The notes beneath the pieces are model-generated. The model ran no database searches. It was not told where the DNA came from and saw only the letters and a program-made list of their open reading frames with translations. Positions 28,801 through 40,800 of a stretch of 64,000 nt of DNA are shown here, one piece after another. Position 1 is the first letter of the stretch. The number at the start of each line of letters is the position of its first letter. A program made the translations under genes and the position numbers. Source of the stretch: Sinotaia quadrata (Eukaryota; Mollusca; Gastropoda; Architaenioglossa; Viviparidae); assembly GCA_028829895.1 (NCBI GenBank), contig CM054181.1, forward strand, positions 15,656,001 through 15,720,000, written 5' to 3'.

Positions 28801-31800
28801 AGTCCAAAGTGCCTTCAAAATCATCATCGGTCCGCGTACAGTACGTCCGTAAAGTAGCTCAAATGGTGAAAACCCGGTGGAAGATTGTGGCACCTCCCTA
28901 TATGCAAATAGTAGGGCAGGGATGTATCTGTCCCAGTCTTTCGGTTTATCTGTGGCGAGCTTTTTAAGTGCTGTTTTTAATGTCCCATTGTATTTTTCAA
29001 TCAGACCATTTGCCTGGGGGTGGTATGGTGTGCAAGTAAGATGTTTGATGGAAAGTAAACGATTTACTTCCTTCATTACGTTGCCTATGAATTGACTCCC
29101 CTGATCTGTCAAAATTTCAGTAGGAATTCCAACACGACTCCATAGACCGAAAAGGGCTTCGGCGACAGTTTCAGTATCAATATTTTTCAATGGTACTGCG
29201 TCGGCGAATCTTGTTGCGTAATCAATAGTGGTCAGCACGTATCGATTACCTCTCGTTGATGTGGGTATTATAGGCCCAATCAAATCCAATGCTACGCGCT
29301 TGTAGGGTTCACTGATCAGTTCAGGCTCTCCTAACGGTGCGGGTCTGATTGAATTTTTAGACTGTGTTCTCTGGCATGTGTCGCAACTTAACACGAATCT
29401 ACGGATATCGGCAGTGATGTCCGGCCAATAAAACTCACTTGTAATACGACTAGTTGTTTTTTGTACACCCATGTGTGCACCAAAAAGACTCTCATGACCT
29501 AATCGTAATACGTCATTTCGTTTGGTTTGTGGAACGACTAATTGTTTCCGAAATTCGTCTCCCACTTTCGAATAGCGGTACAATAAACCCTTTTTCAGAA
29601 TAATGCACGCTTTCTTATTCGAATCGTCAGTGTTGACGTCACTAACAAGTACAGCTTGCTTGCGTAACTTGTATAGTGTTTCGTCCTCAGCTTGTAATAT
29701 TTTAATCTCGCTAACTGTTGCTTTATCTACGGCTGGTGCGGCAGACATCGGTGCAGTTACAGATTTGTCTTTACTACTCGCTGCTCTGGTTACAGCGTTA
29801 ACCAGTGGTGGTTCGGTTGAAGTTTGTTTTTTGCACGGCAAAACATACTTGCAACCAAGGATCACGTCATGCGGTGAGTTTTCCATAACTGCCGCTTTGA
29901 CTGTTCCTTCTACAAAGTCTGAAACAATCGAGACTTCAGCTACTGGTAAAATGTCTTGTTCGCCGTTTGCAAAGGTGACAGAGATTGTCTCCCCTGTGTA
30001 GTCGGTACGGTTAACTAATGATGCATTTACAATAGCGTCTAGCTCACACCCTGTATCAAGCAAAGCGATTGTATCGTGACCGTTTGCCTGTACTGGTGTT
30101 CGATTCGACTTTTCTGTTTTAGGTGTATGACTTTCTACTGCGTAAACTTTAGCTGTTTTCTTTTCAGGACATGTTCGTGAAAAATGGCCACTATCACCAC
30201 AAGTGTAACATGCAAGATTCTTTTTATCTTTCTGTTTGTCGGACTTGTTTTTAGTGTCGGGTTTAGATGTTTTATCATCACGCTCATTAGGTGCCTTCCC
30301 GTCATTTTTCTTATCCTTTCGAGTCTGCGGTTCGTTCGGTCGAGACTTGTTGTTCGCGTGTGCGTTCGAGAATTGAGAATGTGCGTCATCAAAGCGATCG
30401 GCGGCGTTGCCTATCTCCTCTAGCGTAGATTTTTCCCTTATTGCTAAGTGAATCAGTAGATCTGATTTGTATGACCCGAGAATGTGGTCTTTTACCATTT
30501 CATCCCTAAGACCTGCGTACGTCTGTGGAGTTTCGGCTAGATCTATCCATCTTTGGAACAAGTCAGCTACGCGTCGTATGTACTGTGCGTGCGTCTCTGA
30601 ACTGGCTTTAGTGGCCTGTTTAAACTTACGTCGGTATGTATCTGCTGTGAGTTTGTAACGTTTCAATAATGCGGCCTTGACTGTGTCGTAATTATCTGAC
30701 TCAGAATCGCTAAGCTTATTGAACTCGTTTTTCGCACTGCCCTGCAATAACCCCGATAAATTTATCGCCCAATGTTCCGCTGGAATGTTCGTTGCTCTGG
30801 CTAACTTTTCAAACGTTTTTAAATACGCGTCTATTTGATCTTTGTTCTCATCAAATGGGACCATATTTATCTTTGGAATGATGTTTTCAATTCTACTGTG
30901 ATTATTTCCATCGCTAGAACGCGAATCACCACTGCTTCTGCGGTCACGGTTTGGATTAGTAACTTCTAGTTTCTTTACTTCCCATTCTAACCGTTTTATT
31001 TCCGCGTTTGCGGCGATGCGTTTAGCCTCCGTGTCCGCTTCTATGCGTTTAGCTTCAGTTTCGGCTAGTTTCTCAGCTTCTAACTTTTTCAGCTCGCGGA
31101 TAGCTACGCGTTCTTCCCTTTCTATCTCTTGTCTCTCCTTTTCCGCTTTCTCTAGCTCAGTTTTAAGGTAGCTAGTCAGTTCGTCACCCTGGTATCCTAT
31201 TAAGGAACCTTTCCTTTTCAGATTTTCAATAATCTGCTCTAGATCCATTTTACTGTCTTAGCGCGCTGGCTACAATAACAATGTATCTCGTGAATTGTGT
31301 GTTTTAACCGTCGGCGATAACTCCGCTTATCCCGAAAATAACTTTTAGGCTACGACCTTACAAAAATTATTTAATTTACTCAGAACACCTTCCGAAATAA
31401 ATTACGCGTTAACTCTTACACGTTTCACCTGCTTGTCACAGTGTCCGCTGTTCCAAGACTTTCGTAATGTCACGGCTCCTACCATACAACATTACACATT
31501 ATATCTAGCACCCTAAATATAATAGTCCGAAGTCTGTTACTACCGATAACTCTCCTAGCTGGCGGTATAACCTTCGACTCCTCACAATGAAGTACTCAGT
31601 AACACAATACTAAATAAATCATTCAATAGCTAACATGACATATTTAACTACGCTTAAATATATCAACATTAACTAACATGCACGCTACTCTGCAAAAGAA
31701 TACATGCACATGTCACAACAAAAGCAAAGAAAATCAGTGATACAAAAATCAAAAGAACAATTGGCAATTCTGTTCGTTCGTTCGTTTCTAGGTTATGATG

Positions 31801-34800
31801 CGCCCTATGTATAAAAATGTTACAATTTACAATTTAATACATCTCAATCCCGCGACGACCCACACTTGTTACGTTTCCAGTATTTATTTAAAGACCCTGC
31901 TTAGAATAATTAAAAGACTTTAAATATAATTAATTCTTCCTCTCATATTCTACGCAGACTGGTTGCTCAATTTATTATCTGACTAATTAAAAGTGCGTCT
32001 TGTAGTTCAGACGACAAATTTACAGACTAATAAACTGCGAACTTTTAGCTAGATTTGAAAACAGTTAAATCCCTCTAAATTAATATGCACTCGTCATCAA
32101 TCTTTCTGCTCATCCGCCCCCATTCAAATCTAAGAATTAATCTAATTGGTCTATTGTGCATAGAAATCAACTACTAAGAGGTATTAACAAAGAAAATAAG
32201 ATTTAATAAAGTTTAACAAATTAACAATAAATCGAATGCAACGCGAATAGTCTTCACTCTGTCTTTACGCGCCTATGCCTGATTTTTGTCAATCTAAATT
32301 GCCAGAAAAGTGTTCCTTTGAGATCTGTACACTTGATTTTGCACTTAGCTCTATTCTTGTATCCTTGGTCTCAACACTCAGTCATGCTGATTCGTTCCCT
32401 CAGTCCCCCTTTAACGACACACGTGGTGCATAAGGAATGATGTCCCTTTGTTAGTGGCTAGGAACTGGAATTTTTGCAGCATGGCCCTCAGAGTGGATTT
32501 CGACACGCTTACACCAATAAGCTAATGCAGGTGAGGCATGGTGAAACATGAACCATGAGCCGACCTGTGGATGCAACGTGTTTGGATATAATTCTCAACC
32601 TAACAGGTCCTACCTAGGCATGGCTCAATTAAATGCGCTGAACAAAGAGTTTCGACCTCGCGTCGCTTACAATTAAATTTTAGAAAAAATATAATCGTCT
32701 CACATGTGTTCCATTTAACAGTCATGACGTATGAAGCAATAAAATAGATACAACGTTAAATTAATGTTCATACAAGAGGTAATTCAAACCGACAGAGCGC
32801 TTCACAATTTACAATTAAAATTACACGCAATAATTGAATTACATGAAGAATTCATATCGAGCGCAGCATTCTGGCTCTTAGTGAATTAAAACAATATAAA
32901 TTAAAGTACAGAAATGGAAAAATGGTTACAATAAATTTATATTCCGTAACATATAGGTTTTCAGCTATTTCTCTGAACCATGCTCAAGTGTATATGGAAA
33001 TCATATAATACATAGCACAAATACATACTTAAACAATACATAGGCAAATACTATTAAATAAAATGATACCTTTGAGAGAAGTCGAAGGGTACCTTGATTC
33101 TCTATGGCGCCGGCTGCCTCTCACGACCCGAGTAAGCTGATGGAATTAGCTAAAATGTGCTCGAAGTGAGGGAGCGGAAGCGTGTGGGTACATATATAGA
33201 AAGGTATATTGCGTATCACGTGACTGTTCGCAAAGCATGTGGTTGGTTCGAGAACTGGACAATGGTCCTAAAGTTACATAACATCTTGACCTGTTCTAGA
33301 AGCGCCTAGAAAAAGGAAGCTTTGAACAAAGGGCCAAGGGTTTCAAATATTCGAATTTGAAGTAAACAAGGCAAGTGGGTCACGAAGTCGGACAATTTTA
33401 TCAGACTGTGACAAGCCCATGATGGGGAGTCTGTAATTAAATATGTACACAAATAAAACCATCCCAGAAATGTTTTTCATTCAACTTTACGTTCATCTAA
33501 AGTTTTGCATTACAGTCTTTAAAACATTATATGACATATTTACATTAATTCTTCGCTTTTATTAGCAACATGTTCATGTCTACTTTTGTTATCAGCATTA
33601 TGTGCCTTCAGTTTGTTCCCAAAACGCACATGTTTTACACTGGGAGCAAAGATCACAAGATTAAACAGTGGGATGCAGACAACTTTGAGAATGTCCTGAC
33701 ACTACAGGTAAGAAAAAAGAAAGGAAAAAGTGAGTGCAGTAAACCTTCTATTGTTGTCATGCTTAACAATATTCTTTAATTTTTACCTTTGTTAATTTTT
33801 CTATAAAGAAATTTGGATATTTGCTTTTTCTTTTCATAGAGCTCTGCATTGCCACTGATAAAAGAATTTGATTTACTAATTGCCCATCTAAAGGGGAATT
33901 AAAAAATCTAATCTAAACATTCTGCCTCTTACCCCTTCACCTTTGTGTGTTCGGTTTTTGTTATTTTTTTTTTTTTTTTTAGCTGGTTTTAGTAAGCTAA
34001 GGCAGTGTTTGCTTATACTCTCTCTCCATCAGTTTTAATTCCAGATTTTCTCATGAATTAAAATGATTTATCTGTCAACACCACTTTCATTCTGGTGACC
34101 CAACTAAAATGGGAGAAGATACAAGAGAGTGGTCTATGCTGATTGGCTTAAGTTGCTGCAACATACCAATCAATCAAGCAACTGAGTTCTCAGAGTTTTG
34201 CATTTGATACAAGATGTTGACAAATTAACGTCTAGAATTTACCACAAATTGCATCTTAGAATCAAAAGCTTCATTGTATCAGCATCACTGGCTTGTACAA
34301 ACAGACAAAGCTGTATCTCATTTCCACCTTTTTTTTTTTTTTTAGAGACACTTAAAGTCATTAAATTTGCTTTCATCTTGGGATCATTCTCCTGGTTCTT
34401 GCTATGTTTTAGTAATAATTTCAGTTTTCCAGAACTGCCTTAGCTTCTTAACTCTGCTTGGGGATAGATTTAGATTCTTCGTTGATGATAGGATTTTGAC
34501 TTGCAGCAATAAAGTACACAAACATTCCTGACATTGAGACCTTGAGGATCAGGGTTTGAAAGGGGATTTTGATATTTTTAAAGAAGTGCATTTTTGTAGG
34601 AAGGCTTTATTAATATGTACTGTCATATATGTTATACACTATCTTTCTAGGGTCATCATGGTGAGGTCTGGTCTCTTGCAGTCAGTTCTAGTGGTAACTT
34701 TTTGGTCAGTGCTGGTCATGATCGATCTCTGCGACTGTGGGAAAAAACAGAAGAAATACTTGTCTTGGAGGAAGAACGAGAAATGGTAAGCTCCATGAAT

Positions 34801-37800
34801 GTGTTTGTACATCACCAGTTTTGTCAACTCTAAATCAAATTTTCATGTTAATAATCTGTTGAATAATAGAACTTGACTTGGAGAACTAATTTTACCGTAC
34901 GTTAATGAGACTAAGAGTTTTCTCATTATTTTACCCTTAAAATAATGTATGACTAATGTGGTTTTTATATTTTTCCATTTAATTATTTTTAGCCTCATTT
35001 CTCTGTTTTTTTCAGGAACGTGAAAAAGAGTTTGAGGAGTCTGTGGCTCAAAGTGGGGAACCAGTAGTAAGTACTGTTCATTTTCAGCATAACGTTGCCT
35101 GTCTATCTGTCTGCCATCTTCTCTATCTCTCTTACTCTATCTACCTAAGTCTTCTATCTGTCTGTTTGTTTGTCTCTCTACCTCTCTGTTTATCTATCCA
35201 TCATCTGTTTATCTACCTGTCTTTCTATCCATTCATCTATCTATCCACCTGTCTGTTTGCCTACCTACCTCTGTGTGCCTACTTCTCTCTCTCTCACTCT
35301 ATCTACCTATCCTATCTCTCTCCAGCCATCCACCTGTCTTTACCATCTGCCTATCTACCTACCTCTAACTACATGTGTACCTACTTCTCTCTCTGTCTCT
35401 TCTATCTATTTGACTTTCTCTTACTTTATCTGTCTATCATCTGTTCATCTACCTGTCTTTCTATTCACTTGTCTGTTTATCTGAAGCTGTGGACAGTTTA
35501 TAAAATGTATTTACCCTTTCTTTAAGGTGATACCTTTTTCATTGTTTAATTGATTCTTATCTTTATAAAGTTTTGGAAAAAAATTATGTTATTGATGTTA
35601 ATTAATAAAGTCATTTCTTTACATTATGTTTGTTGATGTAGAAATAACAGTTGCATAGATTTAGTGAATAAGGTTAATATCATTCTCCAAAAGTTGTCAA
35701 CATAAGTCTGTGTAGAATCCACTGCCTTTACAGTAACATACATTTTTAATTACTTTGGTCTGGTTGTGCAAAACAAAGAAATTTAATTTATTCTCACCCA
35801 ACAGGTGGCAGGGGAAACAACTACAGAAGTAGGGTTTGCTGGTAAAAAAAGCATTGAAACCATCAAGGCAGTAAGTATCTCATTCATTCATCTTATTGCT
35901 GTTAGAATAGGAATTATTTATTGTTGAAGAATGGCTTTCATTTATATTCCAAAATGTGAAACATGTACGACTGATGTAGAATATGAATTAATTTCATTGA
36001 TAAAGAATAGCCTTCATTTTTATGTTATAAATACATTCATTCATCTTCACATCCATGCAGCCAAAAGTTTGTTTGTGTGTGCACATGCACATCACCAGAT
36101 GCATACATTTAAGGAGATTCAGCAGTATGTATAGTAAGTACCAGCAGTATGTATAGTAAGTATCAGCAGTATGTATAGTAAGTACCAGCAGTATGTATAG
36201 TAAGTACTTATAGTAAGTACCAGCAGTATGTAATGTACATATCATCATGTGTGTATATGCAAGGAGCATCTACACTGACAGATATACAATCCACGTGAAT
36301 GAGCAATATTATCTCCAGAGAGGAAAATATACCAATAAAATGCCCCCTTGCCTACAGAGATCTCCACAAGTAATATTTTGCTTCTATATTATTAAGATGC
36401 TTAGCAATCCAGGCTGTGTAATGCATGTTTTAAAAAAATGTAATTGTGTCTGCTTCACATTGTTTTAATACATTAATACATTTGGATTGCTCTCATTCCT
36501 GTCATTCTTTTTGTCCCCCCACCCCACCCACCCCAGTCACATTTTGTTCTTCAACTTTGAAAATGGCAGAGCAGGGAACAAGGCTTGAAACCTCTTCTTT
36601 GAGATAGATAACTTTCAGTAAAAACACTCAGTGCCTGTCTGATCTGTCATGTTTGAATTTTCATTGGCGTCCTGCTCTTTGTTTTTGCTATGACGCCCAT
36701 GGTCCATCCTGAAACCATGGCCTCTGATGCAGATATCCATACTGCTCTGCATCACCAACAAACACTTTGTGAATGCAAGTCCAGTCCTGATTCAGGATTA
36801 TTGCTTAGTGATAGCTATGAGACATGAGGAAAAAATGTCAGAAAAACAATGATTATGCCATATCCTGGCACATGATGAGGTAAGGGTGGTCAGAATTACC
36901 AGACCTTTACCAGCTAGCTAATCAGGTCCTCTAGTTTGCAGACAGGTAAAGTTATGAAAGTACTTGACATCACATGCTTGATGCCTGAACATTATAGCCA
37001 ACAGTTCTTCAAGCGGGACAGTTCCTCTGAGGATCTCTGTCAGAATAGACCCTTCACTTGATGGTGGTGTGTCTCTTTTGAAGCATATATCTGATTAATT
37101 TCTTTCTTAAATATCATAAAATTGTACATTTCCCTGATTGCCTAATAATTAAATAAAATTTTATAGCTGACACATTGCACATTTACTTCATTTACTTGAG
37201 TATTCTTTTTGAGCAACCTATATGCATAGTGTAGCCGTCGTCAGAATTTCAGAGTGGATGAGTGGTTTCAGAAATGTAGATGTGTACACTTTTCACCTCT
37301 CTTTTGAAGGTGGAGCGTTTGATGGAAGCAGTGGAGGTGTATGGTGATGAAAGCAAGAGGATAGCACTGCATACTGCACAGTGTCAGGCTGCAGGCAAAG
37401 AGGTACAGTAAATAGATTCATGAATGACAAGGAGGTACAATAGTGGCAAAGAGGTACAATATGGCAAAACGTTGATAAAGTATTGGCAAATAGATACAAT
37501 AGTAAGACAAAGGTACCTTAATGGCAGAGAGGTAAATGCAATAAAGAAAAAGGTACAGTAAAGGATAAAGGCAGTAATGACATTATTGGTGACTAAAAAT
37601 ACTTGATGATAGGTACATTTATACAAAATATTTGAGACTAAGACTAAAGAAAAATAGAAAAGGGAACAAGTGAATTTGAGACAAAATATTAGACACTTTT
37701 TACCGTTTGTCCTCAGATTTAAATTTGAAATTTTGGAATTTTACATTTTTAATAGTTTGTGTCTTTAAAACATCACAGTAATTGACAGTAATTTATAATT

Positions 37801-40800
37801 CAAATAAAAGTTTGTTTTAAGAAAGTTAACATGTAGTATATGCTAAAGCAGATGGTGTTTCTACTTTTCATTTTCTCTAAATTATTAAGAGTAATAGGAT
37901 ACATTTATATATAATATGCAAGTAGGCTACTAAATATCTTTCCTTTGATCCCTATTACATTGCCTTTCCAAAGAAAGATATAACATTCTAAATTATTATA
38001 CACAACAACCAGAATGTATGTTTGGTCAGTTTTAGCTGTAGTACCTCATTACATAAGTAAAGAGAAGGGTGCAAAACATTTTAAAGCTTAAATGCAAAGA
38101 CAGAATTGTTTGAAGATTGGATATAACGAGAGTTGCATCCCCTCAAATGTGATGTAGGCCTAAACCATTTCAACTGTAATCTTTTGTTTGTGGCATCTTG
38201 GATATTTTATCACTTAGTTTTCTCTTTTCGTCCCTGAACACTGGAAACTAAGGAGGTGAAGGAATGGGAAAATATTACTTTAGAATAATTTTCAGTTAAT
38301 AAAGTTTCAAGGTTCCAATCCATCCAGGTATTATTTGATCAAACCTCATGTGATTATTGTGTGCGCGCGCGCATGTGTGTGTGTGTGGGGGGGGGGGGGG
38401 GGTGTGCGCGCACCCATGCATGAGAGATAGAGAATAACATTCCTGGCAGAAGTATTACTCAGTTTTTGTTATTTTAAAAAAAATTTCATGAGCACCTTTT
38501 GTTTATATTTCATAAATTGCACAAAAATGCAGAAATTAAAAAACTATACTTCATATTTTAAAATTTCATAAAAATCTTTGTTATATCAGAATTTGTTGGT
38601 GCTGTCTCTGCAGGTCTCCATGCTAGTGCCACATCCTTTGATGGTGGCATACAATGCTACCACGCCGGCACAATTTGTCCTAGAGGTACTCAAGAAAATT
38701 CGATCAAGGTATGTAACTTTACCTGTAATGCGTGTGCAGATACAGACCTTCTCAAGTTGTAGGTATTTTCTTTAGCAAATCCCTCTGTGCTACTGTATTT
38801 CTTGGGGAGCTCAGTGGCTGTGAAATAAAGGCACTAGTCTTGCAATAGAAAGATTATATTTATTGGTTTGAGCCTAAATGTGGGCATTGGGGTTTTTCAC
38901 ATACTCCTTGGGGAGCTAGGTGGCTGCCGAATGATTTTAATGAATCCTTTAGTTTACACTGATTTTTAATGAGTCATCCAATCATGTTCAACTCAGTGGA
39001 TAATAATGTGCTTCTCTTTATCTCATTGATAAGAAATGCCTGTAGTAAAGAAAGTAACAGTCATAATTTTGATTATTATTGTTAATCACTGTCGATCATC
39101 TCACACTCACTCTCTCACATACACACGAACACACACACCAAGTGATTTTTAATCAAAGTGGAGGGAGATAGTTTGTTATCTAGATCCACTGTAAATATAC
39201 GTATACTTTAATATTTGAATTAAATTTTCAGGTTTGCTTTATAGATTTCCTTTTTATTGCAGTGAACTGGAGGAATCCTTGTTGTTAATGCCTTTCTCAT
39301 TAGCTACCCAGTTGTTGTCCATTCTAGAAGTGCTGTTGTCGAATGGCTGGGAGACGGAACTTAGCTGTCGTTGCATCCTCTTCCTACTTAGGTGAATTAC
39401 TTTCTTCCTCATCCCCCCACCCCCATGTTTGTCTATTTTTGTTTTCTCTTATTTGACCAACTGTTTGTCAGGCAGTCCTTTTTCCAAGCAGGTAAAAGTC
39501 TCCAGACAATTATAAGGTAGGTAACTGCTCTTTAGTAAGCAGAGAAATGTTTTGGAAACTCGTTTTACAATTTTTGACAGTAATATAACATTTATCTATA
39601 TTACTCAGGATTGAGTCAACTGAGAGGTCACTGGTATGGACCTTATGGTTCAGGACCCACCCCATTTTGTAAATGCTCACAAAATGTTATTTCTTTTTTA
39701 AAAGATTTTACTGCTTAGGAAAATATTAACATTTTTTAACACTGTTGTTGAAAAAATAGAGACTTATTGAATTTAAATATTAATGATGCTTGGGGCATTA
39801 GACTTCTGAGAATTGCTGTAATTATTGATGTTTGAGATATTAACCCCACTTTACTGATGTCAAGGAATGTTTCCATTTCTGTACTTTGCCCTAATACCAC
39901 TGGGAAACTCAAAAGTATGTAAAACTTTGTTTGTACTATGGCTAGAATCTCTGATGGTTCAGGCTGCACTCTTGTCTACTACTTCCATCATTTGAACTGT
40001 GTCATGGGAGCTCAGTGGCTGCAAAGGTACTAGCCTTGCAGGCATATGATCATGGACTCCAGTCTAGCCTTGATTTGGGGGACTTTTCCCCATTGATTTT
40101 CACCCTCTCTCCTGTTCATTAATGTTATGCATAACAGCCATGATCATAAACACTTAGAGTTCTTTAGAGAATTAGTGCAAATAAATGATCGTTGAGTTAA
40201 GGAATAAACATTCTCCCTAGATAGACAAATAGAACTAGTTTTGTTAAAATGTGCAGGATTCATCATGGCCAGATCACATCCACACAGATTTTGCTGCCCA
40301 CAATTGACAGACTGCGCACTCTAGCCACGGAACGTGTTAATCAGTTAAAGGTATTACATCTTCGTAGTTTGCACAACTGTAAAAAAATTTACTTTTTTCC
40401 GGATGGTTCAATTTAATTGTAATATTTTGAAGTTGCTTGAAACTAAATAGTTCTTAACTGCTTGTATATTGAATCACAAGTGTTACAGGCAACCATCAGA
40501 CTTAACAATTAACTAACTTAATCTGCTCAACTTAGGCCACTGCATCATTGTTTCCTGTTGAAATGCCTCCTAAACTTCCTTATTTATATCTGAAGTTTTT
40601 ATGTATGATGGCTTGCTTCATATGTTTTAAATATACTTTTTGTTTTTATTTTCATATTTAATAAATTAGACAACTCTTCACTTCTCTCCCCACTTGCCCC
40701 AGAGCTTCCCCCAGTTACTAACTCCCACTCAACCCATCCCCCAATTTGTTTATTTCTAAATACTCAGTTACATTTAATTTTAAACCATTTATTTATTATC

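Larger units (their letters stand above)
25177..33413 (-). mobile_element. Full-length Gmr1-like Ty3/gypsy LTR retrotransposon, antisense in WDR3 intron 16
   Basis: 8237 bp: two 1547-bp LTRs that I compared line by line and found identical, TG...CA ends, AGCCC target duplication, leader with a candidate primer site, one intact Gag-Pol ORF and a polypurine tract. Domain order in the ORF is Gag, zinc knuckle, protease, integrase, reverse transcriptase, RNase H. Integrase upstream of RT is typical of copia elements and, among gypsy elements, of the Gmr1 lineage first described from deuterostomes. Only 223 bp separate the ORF stop from the LTR, so there is no envelope gene. Identical LTRs and an open ORF mean a young insertion. 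It enlarged an intron of about 0.47 kb to 8.7 kb, transcribed against WDR3. Confidence 0.95.

Noticed and set aside
27061..30658. Many + strand open frames of 63-132 codons
   Set aside because: Shadows of the intact minus-strand Gag-Pol ORF; no family resemblance.
35043..35525. 160- and 104-codon Leu/Ser/Tyr-rich frames
   Set aside because: Translation of TCTA/TCTG low-complexity repeats in WDR3 intron 19.
38798..38905. A functional tRNA gene
   Set aside because: A- and B-box-like words are present but no cloverleaf stems or anticodon arm can be drawn; related decayed copies indicate a SINE.
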